Under the pieces are notes generated by a model. That model was given only the letters and a program-made list of their open reading frames with translations, had not been told where the DNA came from and did no database searches. Both the position numbers and the translations under genes were made by a program. Below are positions 24,754-37,456 of a stretch of DNA of 64,000 nucleotides, in pieces (positions within the stretch are counted from its first letter, which is position 1; every line of letters begins with the position of its first letter). The stretch covers positions 3,529,501 to 3,593,500 of the forward strand of contig CM028335.1 of the NCBI GenBank assembly GCA_016647705.1, written 5' to 3'. The DNA is from Eucommia ulmoides. Lineage: Eukaryota > Streptophyta > Magnoliopsida > Garryales > Eucommiaceae.

Positions 24754-27445
24754 TGTCACGACCCAAACCAGATACCCATCACCCTAGGGTCGGCATGACA
24801 AAGATCATGACATCACCTACATGCCAAAACATCTACAAATCGGCTCATGCATAACTAAACACACAACCACCAAAAAAAAAAATAATCATACTAGTTTAAT
24901 ACATTCTCTAATTGGGGACACACCCGTCCCTACAAAACTATAATAACCACAAAGATAAACACATTCCTGAACTTCTCATAAGTTGGCAACAACTAGCACC
25001 TCCAAAATTAATTTCTTCTTACTACCGTATTGCCGGATCTATCAAGCGCAAGGAGGGGACCGACTCCTAGCTGTAATACCTGCGAGTGTACTGTCTTCTT
25101 AATAAAAACGTTTAAATTGATCAAGCATATAACATATACACACCAGATTTTTAAATAAAAATAAATTCTCATATTATAAATATATTATATAAATACCACG
25201 AGGATAACATTTTAGCTTTCCGGTCACCACAGAACAACATATATGTGTTTGTAGTATTTGAACCAAGTAGTGAAAATCAACCATATAGTATAACGCAGCT
25301 GAAACAATAGGAATATTGTTGTAAATGGATACACCATACTAGTATAAAATGAGATATATATATATATATATAAATGCCATAAACGACAGAATCCTATATA
25401 TGACACCCCATCACGCCGCACCTCGCTACACAGCATCACTCCACATCACACCACATCATACATCGGCTAGCCATGTGATCGTTTTAACCTCACGATCGGG
25501 AGTTGCAACGGTACCGTATTCCGTAGGATATGCCTTCCTAGCGAAATATAACAACGCTCCGCTAGACTATGCCAGACGGGTGAAACAACGCTCCGCTGGA
25601 TTATGCCAGACGGGTGAATATCCACTACCAATTTTCCTCTCCCCCAACAACAACCACTTGCCTACACCTCAACAATAATAACTCCGCCCACCATCAACTG
25701 ACACCTCAACAACAAACAATGAAATTAACAATATCAGGAATACCTAAGATAACGCTTGAATCATGTAAATTAGAAAATTCATCAATTTTTAAGTAAACAC
25801 ATTTTTCTCATCATATATATACATATGAAAAATAGGTTTTTGCAAGAAGACAGTACACTCACCTGATGATCCGTTCCCCAAAAAAAGCCTTTACCGACTA
25901 TACTCTACCGTTCCTCAGGTGCCTGCGAACCTATTAGTGACAAGGCCTAAATTAATATTTGGATAAAAATATAATTTAACCATGTAATGCAGATCCTACA
26001 TTCTACAATTTTTCCGTCCCCACATTTTATTATAGAAAATTATTATTATTCACCCCAACCCGTTACGATAATATTTATGTATAACATTATTAAAATTAAT
26101 GGTTACGAAAATTATTAAAATTCCGGAAATTGTAACGTTAAGGATTTTATTTAACAAGAGTAATAATCGATTGTAATTTCACCCGTTTCCAAAATCATCC
26201 GCAGGCCTAGAAGTTGAATTGGGTTTTGGTTTTTATTGTTGGGGGTGGTTAATGTAATTTTTTTATTATCCTATTTTATTTTTTTCCTACTCCCTTTCTT
26301 CTTCTTCCTTTCTCTTTTTTTTTTTTTTTTTTCTTTTTCTGGTTTGCTGCTACAGGTCCGTCCGGCACCGAACCACCACCCCCCAGTCAGCCTCACCTCT
26401 CTCTCACCGACGGCAGCACAAATCAACGCCCACACCCCTGCCGTTGTCAACACCTCCTCCACACCGCAAGATCACGCCAGCCCACTCACCGATCACACAC
26501 CCACTTTCCGACCGTCTCTCTCTCTCTAACCTCCCTTCACCGCCGGTATTCTACGTCAGTACAACGACCACCCCTGGCCGACGGTGATCCACCCACGATC
26601 ATCAACGATCGACAATCAACGTGCCAACAGTTTTCCCTAGCCAGCCCACACTCTGTTGTGCTAAAACTGAAACAGTGATCACACACACGTCCACACACTG
26701 CCGCGGCGGCGACACTCACCGTTGGCCGCACCATGACGACAACCACCCACATGCACCCATGCACTCGAATGATCAACGCGACACATATATACATATACTA
26801 TAAGAATTTAAACGTAGATGTTTACTTACCGAACGACGGCGACGAACGGCAACGGTCACGCTATTTACGATCTCACTCCCACGATCGTCGACCGAACAAA
26901 CGGAGACGCGTACACACCAAAACTGGACTAAGCCCACCCGCACGATCATTAAATGATAGAACCCACAACCACGACGTCGGACCGAGTACATCGCCGATCA
27001 CCCTCCGATTCTCTCTCGAACTTGTGTGGTTTTCTTTTCCTTCTCTCCCGACTTCTCTTTTTTTTTCAACAAAACATTAAATTGCATGGTTTTTCGTGGA
27101 CAAATTCTTGGTTTCCATCACGCCACGTCGCTCCTCTCCCTCACCTCCGTGTCTACGGCTGTTCTGCGCCGTATGTATATATATATAAACTTTTGTTTAA
27201 TTACACCTTTCTCCCTCTTTTTTCTTTAACACTTCGTTTTAATCAACTTACCATATTTAAGATTTCTTAAATTGAAATTTCATCCCAAAATTTTTTAATT
27301 AAAAGTTAAATGTTAATTTCGGATTAAATGTGTTGTTGTTTTTTTTTTTTTTTTTTTTTTTTTTAAACCCAGTTTCACCCCGAATTCCCAATTATTTTTA
27401 AACTGTAACAAAAAAATGACGTACGTGCAAAGTTAGGGTCTTACA
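24754..27445. mobile_element. Large solo LTR (about 2.7 kb), target duplication TTTTT
   Basis: Starts tgtcacgaccc and ends agggtcttaca, giving TG...CA with a short inverted repeat (TGTcAcGACCC against TGTAAGACCC). It is flanked on both sides by ttttt (24749-24753, 27446-27450). The start and end words are those of plant Ty3/gypsy chromovirus LTRs (Tekay/Del type). No gag-pol is present. Inside are a 34-bp tandem duplication (25551-25618), pyrimidine-rich and CCACC-rich parts, and open frames without recognisable proteins. Confidence 0.62.
25551..25618. repeat. 34-bp tandem duplication inside the solo LTR
   Basis: acaacgctccgctagactat plus gccagacgggtgaa at 25551-25584 is followed directly by the same 34 bases with two changes (25585-25618). 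Confidence 0.9.
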
Positions 27446-27695
27446 TTTTTGTCTTCTTGCATAGGAAAAAATGACAGAAATCGTAAATAAGTGTTATCAG
27501 GGGGCCCAGAATGAATGACTTTTTTTCTAAAGAATTAGTGAGGTCTGAATTCTCAATAGGGTCTCTATAGAAGACTAAATAATAAAATTCCATTTTTTTG
27601 GCGGTGAAATTTTTTTTTGGACTTAAAAGGGAAATTTTTTTAATTTTTTTTGAAAAAAAAATTGATACAACAGAGAAGATAGTTATAGAAGAACT

Positions 27696-27773
<78 letters not shown>

Positions 27774-28708
27774 TTTTGTTTTCTTTTTTTATTTTTTGGA
27801 AAATTGTTTGGAATAACATCCTTTTTTTTTTAGTAATATTTTAGAACATAAAGATCTTCCTTTGTTTTTTGTTTTTTGTTTTTTTAGAAAAAAAGATAAG
27901 ATATCTCATAAAACAAAATACGTCTTTCCTACGAAGAAAACAAGGATTATTTTCTGAAAGACATTTTTTTTTTTAAAAAAAAATGACCATGGAAAAAAGA
28001 AAACAATTTTTTTGATGACAAAAATATGGAATACAAATGAAACTTTTTTATAAAAAAAATATTATTTTATCTTTCTTTTATCAGTTTAACCTAAACTTGA
28101 AATCTAAATTAGAGAAGTGTCTTCCTAAGCTCACCGTTTTAGGACTTCACACATGAATGAACGATAGAATAAAAAATTACCCCTACTTAGATCTTTAAGT
28201 AATTTTTCTCCTAAAAAATTTTTTCCCTTAAAGATCAAGAACATCCCACTAACTACTACATTTTTGCTTCTACACCCTCTTGTTTTCATTTATCTTTTTT
28301 ATTTTATTTTATTTTTAAAAAAAAGACAAGACTTTAAAAATAAAATAAAATATAGCATAAAAAGAAAAAAGAAAAAGTAAATAAGAAAGATAAATGCTTT
28401 CAAAGAGGAGAAAAAATAATGCATTTTTTTATAACGCCCACGAATGAACCAGTCTACTGCAACCTTTATGTGTTCTTACGATATTTCGTCGGGTCTAAAA
28501 GCAACATGTCTCCTTTTATTATCGTAAGAACGTTATTTAATGTGGATTTTATGGTTGAGTGTCCTTTAATCGAAAGGGTTTAGTGAGAAAAAAAATATAC
28601 AAATACAAACACAAAAGAAAAGTTTTGTGAGTATGAGAACTTAGCTTGGATTAAAGGGGATGAAAACAATCGGTGTCGAAATTAGTGTTTTTTTTTTTTT
28701 TTTAAAGG
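27446..28708. other. Low-complexity intergenic DNA with long (TA)n
   Basis: (TA)n at 27697-27769, many A and T homopolymers, and a perfect 12-base inverted repeat GTTCTTACGATA / TATCGTAAGAAC at 28472-28483 and 28520-28531. No gene seen. Confidence 0.65.
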
Positions 28709-29570
28709 TGTTGTTGCAGTAAATAAATAAAGAACAAAATTATCAAATTTGTTTGGGTTGAATCACGGACTAGGTCGCTCTCTTTAAGAAGTTTCGCGGC
28801 TCTACCCAAGAATGTACAAGTAGTGTAAAAACTCTGTCGTCCTCAGGATAAAACAGCCCAGAATCACCATTGTTCTAATAACGAACAAACTGCTCGGAAA
28901 TAGAAACTTGAAAAACAAGAATGAAAAATAGAAAAACGAAGCTGATTTGAAAACAAAGAAACATCAAACTTTTTTCCCAAAACAAACTGTGTTGTTTTTT
29001 TCTCTGTCTACAAACAGATGCAAACTCTAGTATTTATAGGCAAGAAAAGAATGATAACGTTTTGAAAAATGATTCTTAATGTCAGAAAATAATTAAAAAA
29101 AAATTGTAACGTTTGCATTTGGTTTGAAAGCAATTGTACCTGTTCAGACTTGGAAACAGTTCATAACTGTTGCGTTTAGATTTTTGAAACTGTTCAGATT
29201 TTATTAAATAATCTGATCTGATCTGATTTATAAAATTAATATATATTTTATTAAATAATTTTTGTCCAAAAAAATATATACAAGTGCTACCTCACCTCAC
29301 CACACACACGCACGCTCGACTCGACTCGACACGGCACGGCCGGACGGACGGCGGCGTGCGAGTGTGGTAAACAAGTAGGGATGTAGCTCATCTTCCCTCC
29401 ACAAAATGTGAGTACCCCTTGGGGCACACCCCAAGTATCCCACATGCCCTTAATTATACTCCTCATCACCTCTTCTCCCAACCAATGTGGGATAGAAGAA
29501 ATAGAGAGAAATCATTTTTTACACTTTTCTTTTATTAAAAAAAATAATTAAAAATTCATATATTTCAACA
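28709..29570 (-). repeat. 3' LTR of the copia element (862 bp)
   Basis: Longer than the other LTR by about 100 bases of AT-rich sequence (about 29180-29280, including ctgatctgatctgat) and lacks about 55 bases present in the other near 34145-34200. A TATA-like CCTATAAATAC (- strand) lies at about 29031-29041. Confidence 0.9.
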
Positions 29571-29582
29571 ATCCCCCACTTG
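29571..29582 (-). other. Polypurine tract of the copia element
   Basis: atcccccacttg on +, CAAGTGGGGGAT on -, the standard copia polypurine tract directly before the 3' LTR. Confidence 0.85.
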
Positions 29583-30187
29583 AATTTTTAAAAGCAATTT
29601 TTTCATCGAGTAGTATAAAACAATATAAGATTGTGCATAAGTAAAGGTATCTATCGACTTGAACCTTTACATAGTGAAGTGATTTAGATTATTCTAGAGT
29701 AACTCATAGTTTTGAACTCTATCTCTAACAACATCACACACACAACCTTAACAGGGTGTAGTCCAAAAGTTCGTACTTTATGGTCATGCACGTATATCCC
29801 AGTATAGTGAACGCTCTAGAGAATTTGCCCAAAATTCTATAGAAAGCGACCACACTTCCACATTCACATAGGTGAGTCTATCAAGAGTAATCCTGTAGCT
29901 AGGTACTCCACTCCAAATAGAGTATAGATCTCATTAAGAGTTAATAAAAACTCAACCTTCTATCGCTTCAAAATATCATGCTTCAAACAACATATTTATA
30001 GAATAGAACTCAAAATTATTATTATAGCATGATTCTTCTTATATCACTTCATGATTTATTATTACCCTTTGAACCTATTTCTTGGGATCTCTAGTCTATA
30101 GGTTGGATTTCCCTCACAAGTGACTCGTCAATCTATGGGCTTGAGTCCTATTCCTTTCGAGGTTTTGTAAACCTTTTCTCGAGCTAA

Positions 30188-31447
30188 TCATTTCGTCAAA
30201 GAATTGGCTAAATTATCATCAGACCGTACATGATCCATTCTCACAACCCCTATCAAGATATACTCTCTAATAGTGTTATATTTGTAACGTATTTGTCGCA
30301 TTTTTCCGTTATAATAACGATTCTGAATTTTTGCAATAGCTGCGATACTATCGCAATGGATCAAGACAGCTGGAATCGGTCTCTCCCATAAAGGGGTATC
30401 AAAAAGCAGGCTTCTTAACCACCATGCTTCCTCGCTAGCTGACGCTAGTGCAATCATCTCAGACTCCATAGTAGATTGAGCCAAAATAGTCTGTCTCTTA
30501 GATTTCCAAGAAACAGCTTCACCAGCTATACTAAATATATAACTGCTAGTTGCCTTAGAGTCATCTGAAATGGTGTTTCAATCAGTATCGCTATATCCTT
30601 CCAGAACAGTGGGAAACTTCTGATAACATAATCCAAGGTTCATAGTTCTTTTTAGGTATCTTATGATCATATCAATAGCATGCCAATGCTCAATACTAGG
30701 TTTGCTTGTAAACCTACATAGTAATCCCACAGCATATGCTATGTTGGGTCTAGTGCAATCAGTGGCATATCGAACAACTTCACACTAGGGTTCATAAGGA
30801 GTACATGTTGGTTTACAATCAAAATAATTGTATTTCTTTATAGTCTTCTCTATATAATGAGATTGATACAAAGAAATTCTCTAGTTAGACCTAGTTATTT
30901 TAATACCAAAAATTATATTTGCTTCACCAAGATCTTTCATGTCAAAATTAGCACATAGCATGGATTTCACATTATTCACAACATGAATATTAGAACCAAA
31001 AATCAACAAGTTGTCCACATAAAGACTTATAATAGTACAAACATCATTTTCAGATTTATAATAAATGCATTTGTCACTTTCATTCACTTTAAAGCCATGT
31101 GAAATAACTAGATTATCAAATTTCTCATGCTATTGTTTAGGTGCTTATTTTAAACCATAAAGAGATTTATCTAGTTTGCACACTTTGTTTTCTAGACCAG
31201 GAATTATAAATTCTTCAGGTTGGTCTATATATATCTCTTCTTCTAATTCACCAATCAAAAAGACAGTTTTAACATCCATTTGGTGCACAACAAGATCATG
31301 AATAGTAGCAAGTGATAAAAGCACATGAATCGAAGTAATTCTAGAGACAACTAAGAAAGTATCAAATAAATCTACATTCTCCCTTTGTCTAAACCCTTTG
31401 GCTACAAGACGAGCCTTATATTTATCAATGGTTCCATCAGGTTTCAA
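30188..31447 (-). pseudogene. Copia reverse transcriptase-RNase H remnant
   Basis: RT begins near 31447 with DKYKARLVAKGFRQ and HQMDVKTVFLIGELEEEIYI, ends that frame with CKLDKSLYGLK, and continues at 31087 with the catalytic box as YVDNLLIFG where YVDD is expected. RNase H (30484-30188) has [29 protein letters not shown] and DNLANSLTK. The frames are separated by stops, and both the YVDD change and the breaks make it inactive. Confidence 0.9.
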
Positions 31448-31561
31448 TTTCTTCTTAAGAATCCATTTACATCCTATCGTTTTACAACCAATAGGTAAAT
31501 CTACTAAATATCAAGTTCTATTCGACTTGAGAGAATTTATTTCATCATCTATAACCTCTTG

Positions 31562-32590
31562 CTACAAATTGGCATCTACAGAGGACAACGCCTCTTGGAA
31601 GGTGAGAGGATCCTCCTCTAAGGTATATGAATAGAAATCCGAACCATAATCTTTAGCAATACGAGGTTGTTTACTCCTTCTAGGTTCAATATCTAATTCC
31701 TTATCAGATTCATTAATCCTAATGACAAGTACATCACTAGATGTCGAGCCCCCACTATTCTTTAATTTGAAAGAAAATTTATATTCATAAAAATCAGCAT
31801 CATTTGATTCAATGATAACCCGATCTTTCAAGTCATAAAATCTATAAGCTTTTCTATTCACCGCATAACTAATAAAAACACATTCATAAGCTCTATTGAC
31901 AAATTTTCTTCTTTCTGGATCAGGAATTCGAACATATGCCAAACAACCCCAAGTTTTAAAATAAGATAAATTTGGTTTCTTATTTTTGAAAACTTCATAA
32001 GGTGAAATTTTACTTTTCGATTTGGGAATTCTATTAAGGACATAGCAAACAGTCAATAAAATTTCACCGCACCAGTGAGAAGCAGCACCGGAGTTAAACA
32101 AAATAGCAACTACAGATTCAGCAAAAGTTATATTTTTCCTTTCAGCCTTACCATTTATTTCAAGAAAATACGGTACAGTTTTTTCATGAATAATCCCATA
32201 AGAATTTTAAAAATTAATAAAAATATCAGAATCATATTCGGTTCCTGTATCACTACGTAAATTCTTAATTTTCTTATTGCATTGATTTTCAATCTCAGTC
32301 ACAAGTAATTTGAACATATCAAACGCTTCGCTTTTATTTTTCATGAGATAAACAAAAGTGTAATCAGAACAATCATCTACAAATGTAATAAAATAACGTT
32401 TACTATTCTCAGTCAAGACACCATCAAATTCACAAATGTCAGAATGTATCAAATCAAGAGGTTTAAATTCTCTAATTTCTGATTTATGAGGGATTTTGGT
32501 AATCTTGGCTTGACTGCAAAGTTCATACTTTTCAAAATCATTTAAAGACAGTTTAGAAATTAATTCTAAGTTGCTTAAATTTTTAATAAT
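31562..32590 (-). pseudogene. Copia integrase remnant
   Basis: The - strand carries the GAG-pre-integrase end (about 32590-32480), the core HSDICEFDG and FITFVDDCSDYTFVYLM with LRSDTGTEYDS (32452-32207), and the C-terminal part CYVLNRIPKSKSKISPYEVF with WGCLAYVRIP (32101-31562). A stop and shift lie near 32205. The tail to 31562 is the hydrophilic linker before RT (LTFQEALSS). Confidence 0.9.
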
Positions 32591-32620
32591 GCGTTTGTTA
32601 ACGTGACAAAATCTAGCATG

Positions 32621-33946
32621 TCAAATATTAAAAGAACACAACATGTAAGCAAAAGAAGAAATTTTATTAACTTCAACATTCAATTTGAACATTCCATCAG
32701 TTGCATAACGCTTCCCAACAAAAACATTATTTTTTGTTAAGATGTACAAATCAACCCCAATAGTTTGAGTGAACCCCGCCTTGTTAAGAAGATAGCCTGA
32801 AACCAAATTCTTTCTCATCTCTGAAGTATGCAGAACATCTTTAGGGATGACTATCTTTCCAAAGGTAAACTTTAATTCCACTTCACCAAAACCGGCAACA
32901 ATAGTGGAGTGGAAATCACTCAGCAACACTTTTTTGTCTTCACTTTCAAAATAAAACTTAAACATGGCATGATCATAGCAGACATAGCGTGAAGCACCAG
33001 TATCTACCCACCACCCTTCGGATCCACCAACTATATTGATTTCAGAAATCATAACTATAAGTTGGTCCTCAGTAAGATTCGCCTGTGGAGCAGGACGACG
33101 TCTTTGCCGGCAGTTCCAGGCCAAATGGTCTACCTTCCCATAGTTATAACAAGTAAACTGTTCAGAATTATTTCTTGAATGAGGTTTGTTTCTATTATGA
33201 TTTTGATGCGCATTTCTATTCTGATTGTTGTGGTTGCGATTTTGATTTTTCATATTTTTTCCTTTGGATTTCAGAACAGCATAAGATAATTTTTTGTGAG
33301 TGTTGTTAGAAACAATAAGCACTTTATCTTTCTGATCTTATTTCCGGGCTTCCTCCTCAATCCGAAGACGAGTGATCAAATTTTCTAAAGAAAACTCTTT
33401 TGTTTTGTGCCTGAGAGTATTCTTAAAATCTTTCCAAAAATGGGGTAATTTGTGAATTATAACAGCAATTTGAAATTGTTCATCAAGGAACATACTTTCA
33501 GCAATTATTTCATGAGCAATTTTCTGAAGTTCATGAGACTGAGCTTATACAGATTTGTCGTCGGTCAATTGGTATTTCAGATACTGACTAATATCATACT
33601 TTTTCGTTCCAGCCTCCTCAGTGTCGTATTTTTTAGAAAAAGCATCTCAAATTTCCTTTGTAGTTTTGTTAGAACAGTAATAATCATACAGATCATCAGA
33701 CCGACCATTAAAAATGAAATTCTTACAACGAAAATCATTTTCATCCCAAGACTTATCTTCCTGAATCTGAGCGTCAGTAGGATCTTTATGTAATTCAGGT
33801 TTTTCGATTGTACAAACATATACTACTTTCTCAATAGTTAGAAAAAATAATATTTTTTGTCTCCATCTTTTAAAATGAAACCCTTCGAATCGAAAGGGTT
33901 TGTTGAGATCAACAGTAACTTGTTTAAATTCATGATCGGTAGACAT
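32621..33946 (-). pseudogene. Copia gag and protease remnant
   Basis: The ATG at 33946 gives MSTDHEFKQVTVDLNKPFRF and FKRWRQKILFFLT, a copia gag N-terminus; two frameshifts follow. The last frame (33322-32621) has the zinc knuckle CYNYGKVDHLAWNC, where the second Cys of CX2CX4HX4C is Tyr, and the protease motif WWVDTGASRYVC. The start codon lies only about 38 bases inside the 5' LTR edge, a very short leader. Confidence 0.88.
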
Positions 33947-33983
33947 CGTAGCAGATAATCGGCAAGATAGAACGTCTTAAAAT

Positions 33984-34766
33984 TGTTGCTGCAGTAAATA
34001 AATAAAGAACAAAATTACCGAATTTGCTTGGGTTGAGTCGCGGATTAGGTTGCTCTCTTTAAGACGTTTCGCGGTTCTACCCAAGAATGTGCAAATAGTG
34101 TAAAAGCCCCGTCGCCTCCAGGATAAAACAGCCCAGAATCACCTCTGTCTAAGACATTCTTTACACCGCAGAAGGCCTGGAAACGAACACCCCCACGCTG
34201 TTCTAATAACGAACAGACTACTCGGAAACAGAAACTTGAAAAACGAGAATGAAAAATAGAAAAACGAAACTGATTTGAAACCAAAGAAACAACAAACTTT
34301 TTTCCCAAAACAAACTATATTGTTTTTTTCTCTGTGTCTACAAACAAATGCAAACTCTAGTATTTATAGGCAAGAAAATAATGATAACGTTTTGGAAAAT
34401 GATTCTTAACGTCAGAAAACAATTAAAAAAAAAAATTGTAACGTTTGAAAGCAATTGTAACTGTTCAGACTTGGAAACAGTTCATAACTGTTACGTATAA
34501 GTGCCACCTCACCATACGCACGCTCGACACGGCACGGCCAAACGGACGGTGGCGCACACGTGGTAAACAAGTAGGAATGTAGCTCATCTCCCCTCTACAA
34601 AATGTGGATACCCCTTGGGGCACACCCCAAGTATCCCGCATGCCCTTAATTATACTCTTCAACATCTCTTCTCCCAACCAATGTGAGATAAAAGGAATAG
34701 AGGAAAATCATTTTTGACACTTTTCTTTTATTAAAAAAAATAAATTAAAATTCATATATTTCAACA
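33984..34766 (-). repeat. 5' LTR of the copia element (783 bp)
   Basis: Matches 28709-29570 apart from one deletion and one insertion. A TATA-like CCTATAAATA on the - strand at about 34361-34370 would start RNA near 34335. The sequence tttaagacgt at 34058-34067 is complementary to the primer position just outside the LTR. Confidence 0.9.
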
Positions 34767-35195
34767 TAAGGTTTAGGAGGAAAATACAGCAGAATTTTGG
34801 ACTAGGGAGATGTGATTCTTGAGTTGTTGTGTTTGGGGGAAGAGGGCTGCCTATTTATAGGCAACCCTTCTTCAACGCATCCAAGGATGCGCAGAAAAAG
34901 TTTGAGCATCCATGGATGCGCAGAAGGCACCAATTCAGCTGCGGGTAGCGTGCAAATTTCAGGCTGCCCCGCCCCCCCTGGCACAACCTACGAAATTCCA
35001 GGTTGTACCCCCTTATTTCCCTCCTCATTTTAGCTAGATTCCTCTTTTAATTTCAATATTTAATGGACACTAAGCACTAGGAAGGGGCAAGTTTGACTTG
35101 CTTTGGGTGGTATCAGAGCATAGATTCAAAAACTAGAGAGAGAAAGTCTTTAATAAGGGAACCGCGTGGTGATCTTGAAAAATCGAGTCGTTACA
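34767..35195 (+). mobile_element. LTR-like fragment with tRNA-Met-type primer sites
   Basis: The stretch has a TATA-like ctatttatag near 34850, a tandem gcatccaaggatgcgcaga / gcatccatggatgcgcaga pair (34877-34926), and the tRNA-Met primer word TGGTATCAGAGC at 35108-35119 after a G/T-rich end. A second boundary follows: ...gtcgttaca at 35195 then attatcagagta (about 35200-35211), a mutated copy of the same word. Part of one or two Ty3/gypsy or copia elements; the limits are uncertain. Confidence 0.55.
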
Positions 35196-35370
35196 AAATA
35201 TTATCAGAGTAAGTTACGACCACCCTAGGCTTGGGTTATGATACCCGTTACGAATCAATTTGACTAAAGATGGAAAAAAAAAAAAAGGAATTTCCAATTT
35301 AGTACTTGAATTTCAAGAATAAATGCTTAATAAATCAAGATTATCACACTTCGTATGGAGGACTAATACT

Positions 35371-36091
<721 letters not shown>

Positions 36092-36099
36092 CTAATACT

Positions 36100-37142
36100 T
36101 TTAGTAAATTGTTTAATGGATTTAATCAAAATTACAAATTTCTAAAATTTCTGGCAGTTTTAGATTTATTTTCGAAAGTTGACTCTAAATGTTTTTCCTC
36201 AAAAATTGAATTGTGAAAAACGAAATTAGGCCCCTATAAACACTTGAATTAAAATTATTTTGGATTAATTTGGCCCATTGGGGTGTCAAACAATGTTTTT
36301 GAAATTTCTATTTCGACCCCTTCACTTTTTGACTTTTTTTTTTATTGAAGCTTTGAGAGGTTAATTTTGGTGAACGTACATTGGAGTGTTACAAACTTAT
36401 GCCCTCAAATTTGATTTGATCTTTGAGTTTTCATTGTAATTTTCTCAAATTTTTATTTAAGTCCCTGAACTTTTTAAATTTGAACTATTGTTTCAAAAAG
36501 GGCCAAATTAAAACTTAAGATTGACTAGATAATATCTAGGCCTTTATTGAACACTTGGAGCATTATTATTAGCCTTGAGAGTTAAGTTTACTCAATTTTC
36601 AATTTAGTCCCTATTTTTTCAAATTAGAGAAAATTTGCCCAAATTGATGAAATGCCCCCCTGGGCTTTTAAAATAAGGATTTTCGATTGCAAAATCCTAT
36701 CTGGCCTATAAGAATTTGTGCTAAACAATTTGGTGAAAAATTATAATTATAATATTGGCGGAACAAAATGCGATGTCTACAACGCAACTTGTTTTGTGAG
36801 AGTTGTAGAAGAATCTAAAGGAACTTAGAGTGTAATAGTTTGGTCTTCACAAGAGAAGAAAATCCAAATTATTATTGGAATAAATCCTTGAAGGAGCTAA
36901 GGGGAGTAGACCAAGGTAAGGAAAGCCTTACTGGATTATTATAAATCGTTGTCTCTATTGTCTCTTATTCTATCTCCTATGCGTGTAACTGATTATACTT
37001 GTCTTTATATTCTTCTGCACTTGTTTGACACTTTGATTGTATTAAATACTTGCTAAGTGTTGACTAAAGAACCAAAAAAAAAAGGTTAAAATTATTTGCA
37101 CTACCCAAGGCACCCTCTATTGGGTATACTTGGACCAACACC
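36100..37142. other. Untranslated retroelement leader and LTR-like sequence
   Basis: Non-coding. The first half looks like the long untranslated leader of the element whose primer site lies at 35108. From about 36700 to ccaaca at 37142 it looks like a copia LTR adjoining the RT remnant at 37145. No open frame recognised. Confidence 0.4.
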
Positions 37143-37144
37143 TG

Positions 37145-37456
37145 TAACCTTCAAGAATAATTGGATATATGGTGTAATGCAAACTATAGTTTATAGTATA
37201 CCTCAGGTATCTAAGAACCCTAACTACTGTATTCCAATTAACATTCCCTGAATTGCTAATATATCTGCTCAGCCTGCTCAAGGTGTATGAAATATCAGGT
37301 CTAGTACAATTCGTTAATTATATTAGACTACCAATTATCCGAGCATACTCCAATTGAGATATACCTTCACTAGCATTCTTAATCAGATGACTATTCTTAT
37401 CAATAAATGGTTTAACTAAGTTAGTATCATACTTGTTGAATTTCTCAAGTATCTCC
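37145..37456 (-). pseudogene. Copia RT C-terminal remnant, split by the element at 37457
   Basis: The - strand encodes [48 protein letters not shown] and [15 protein letters not shown] with one stop. This is the segment of copia RT just before RNase H. It ends abruptly at 37456, where the next element's LTR begins; its integrase part lies beyond that element at 41640-41940. Confidence 0.85.

Larger units (their letters stand above)
28709..34766 (-). mobile_element. Ty1/copia retrotransposon with both LTRs, coding region decayed
   Basis: LTRs at 28709-29570 and 33984-34766 both start TGTTGYTGCAGTAAATAAAT and end atatttcaaca on the + strand. The flanks aaagg (28704-28708) and taagg (34767-34771) look like a target duplication with one change. 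On the - strand the order is gag, zinc knuckle, protease, integrase, RT, RNase H, which is copia order. The polypurine tract CAAGTGGGGGAT (- strand, 29571-29582) abuts the 3' LTR. All genes carry stops. Confidence 0.92.

Noticed and set aside
26236..27270. Several overlapping frames on both strands
   Set aside because: Pyrimidine-rich and CCACC-rich sequence inside a solo LTR, with no domain and no consistent frame.
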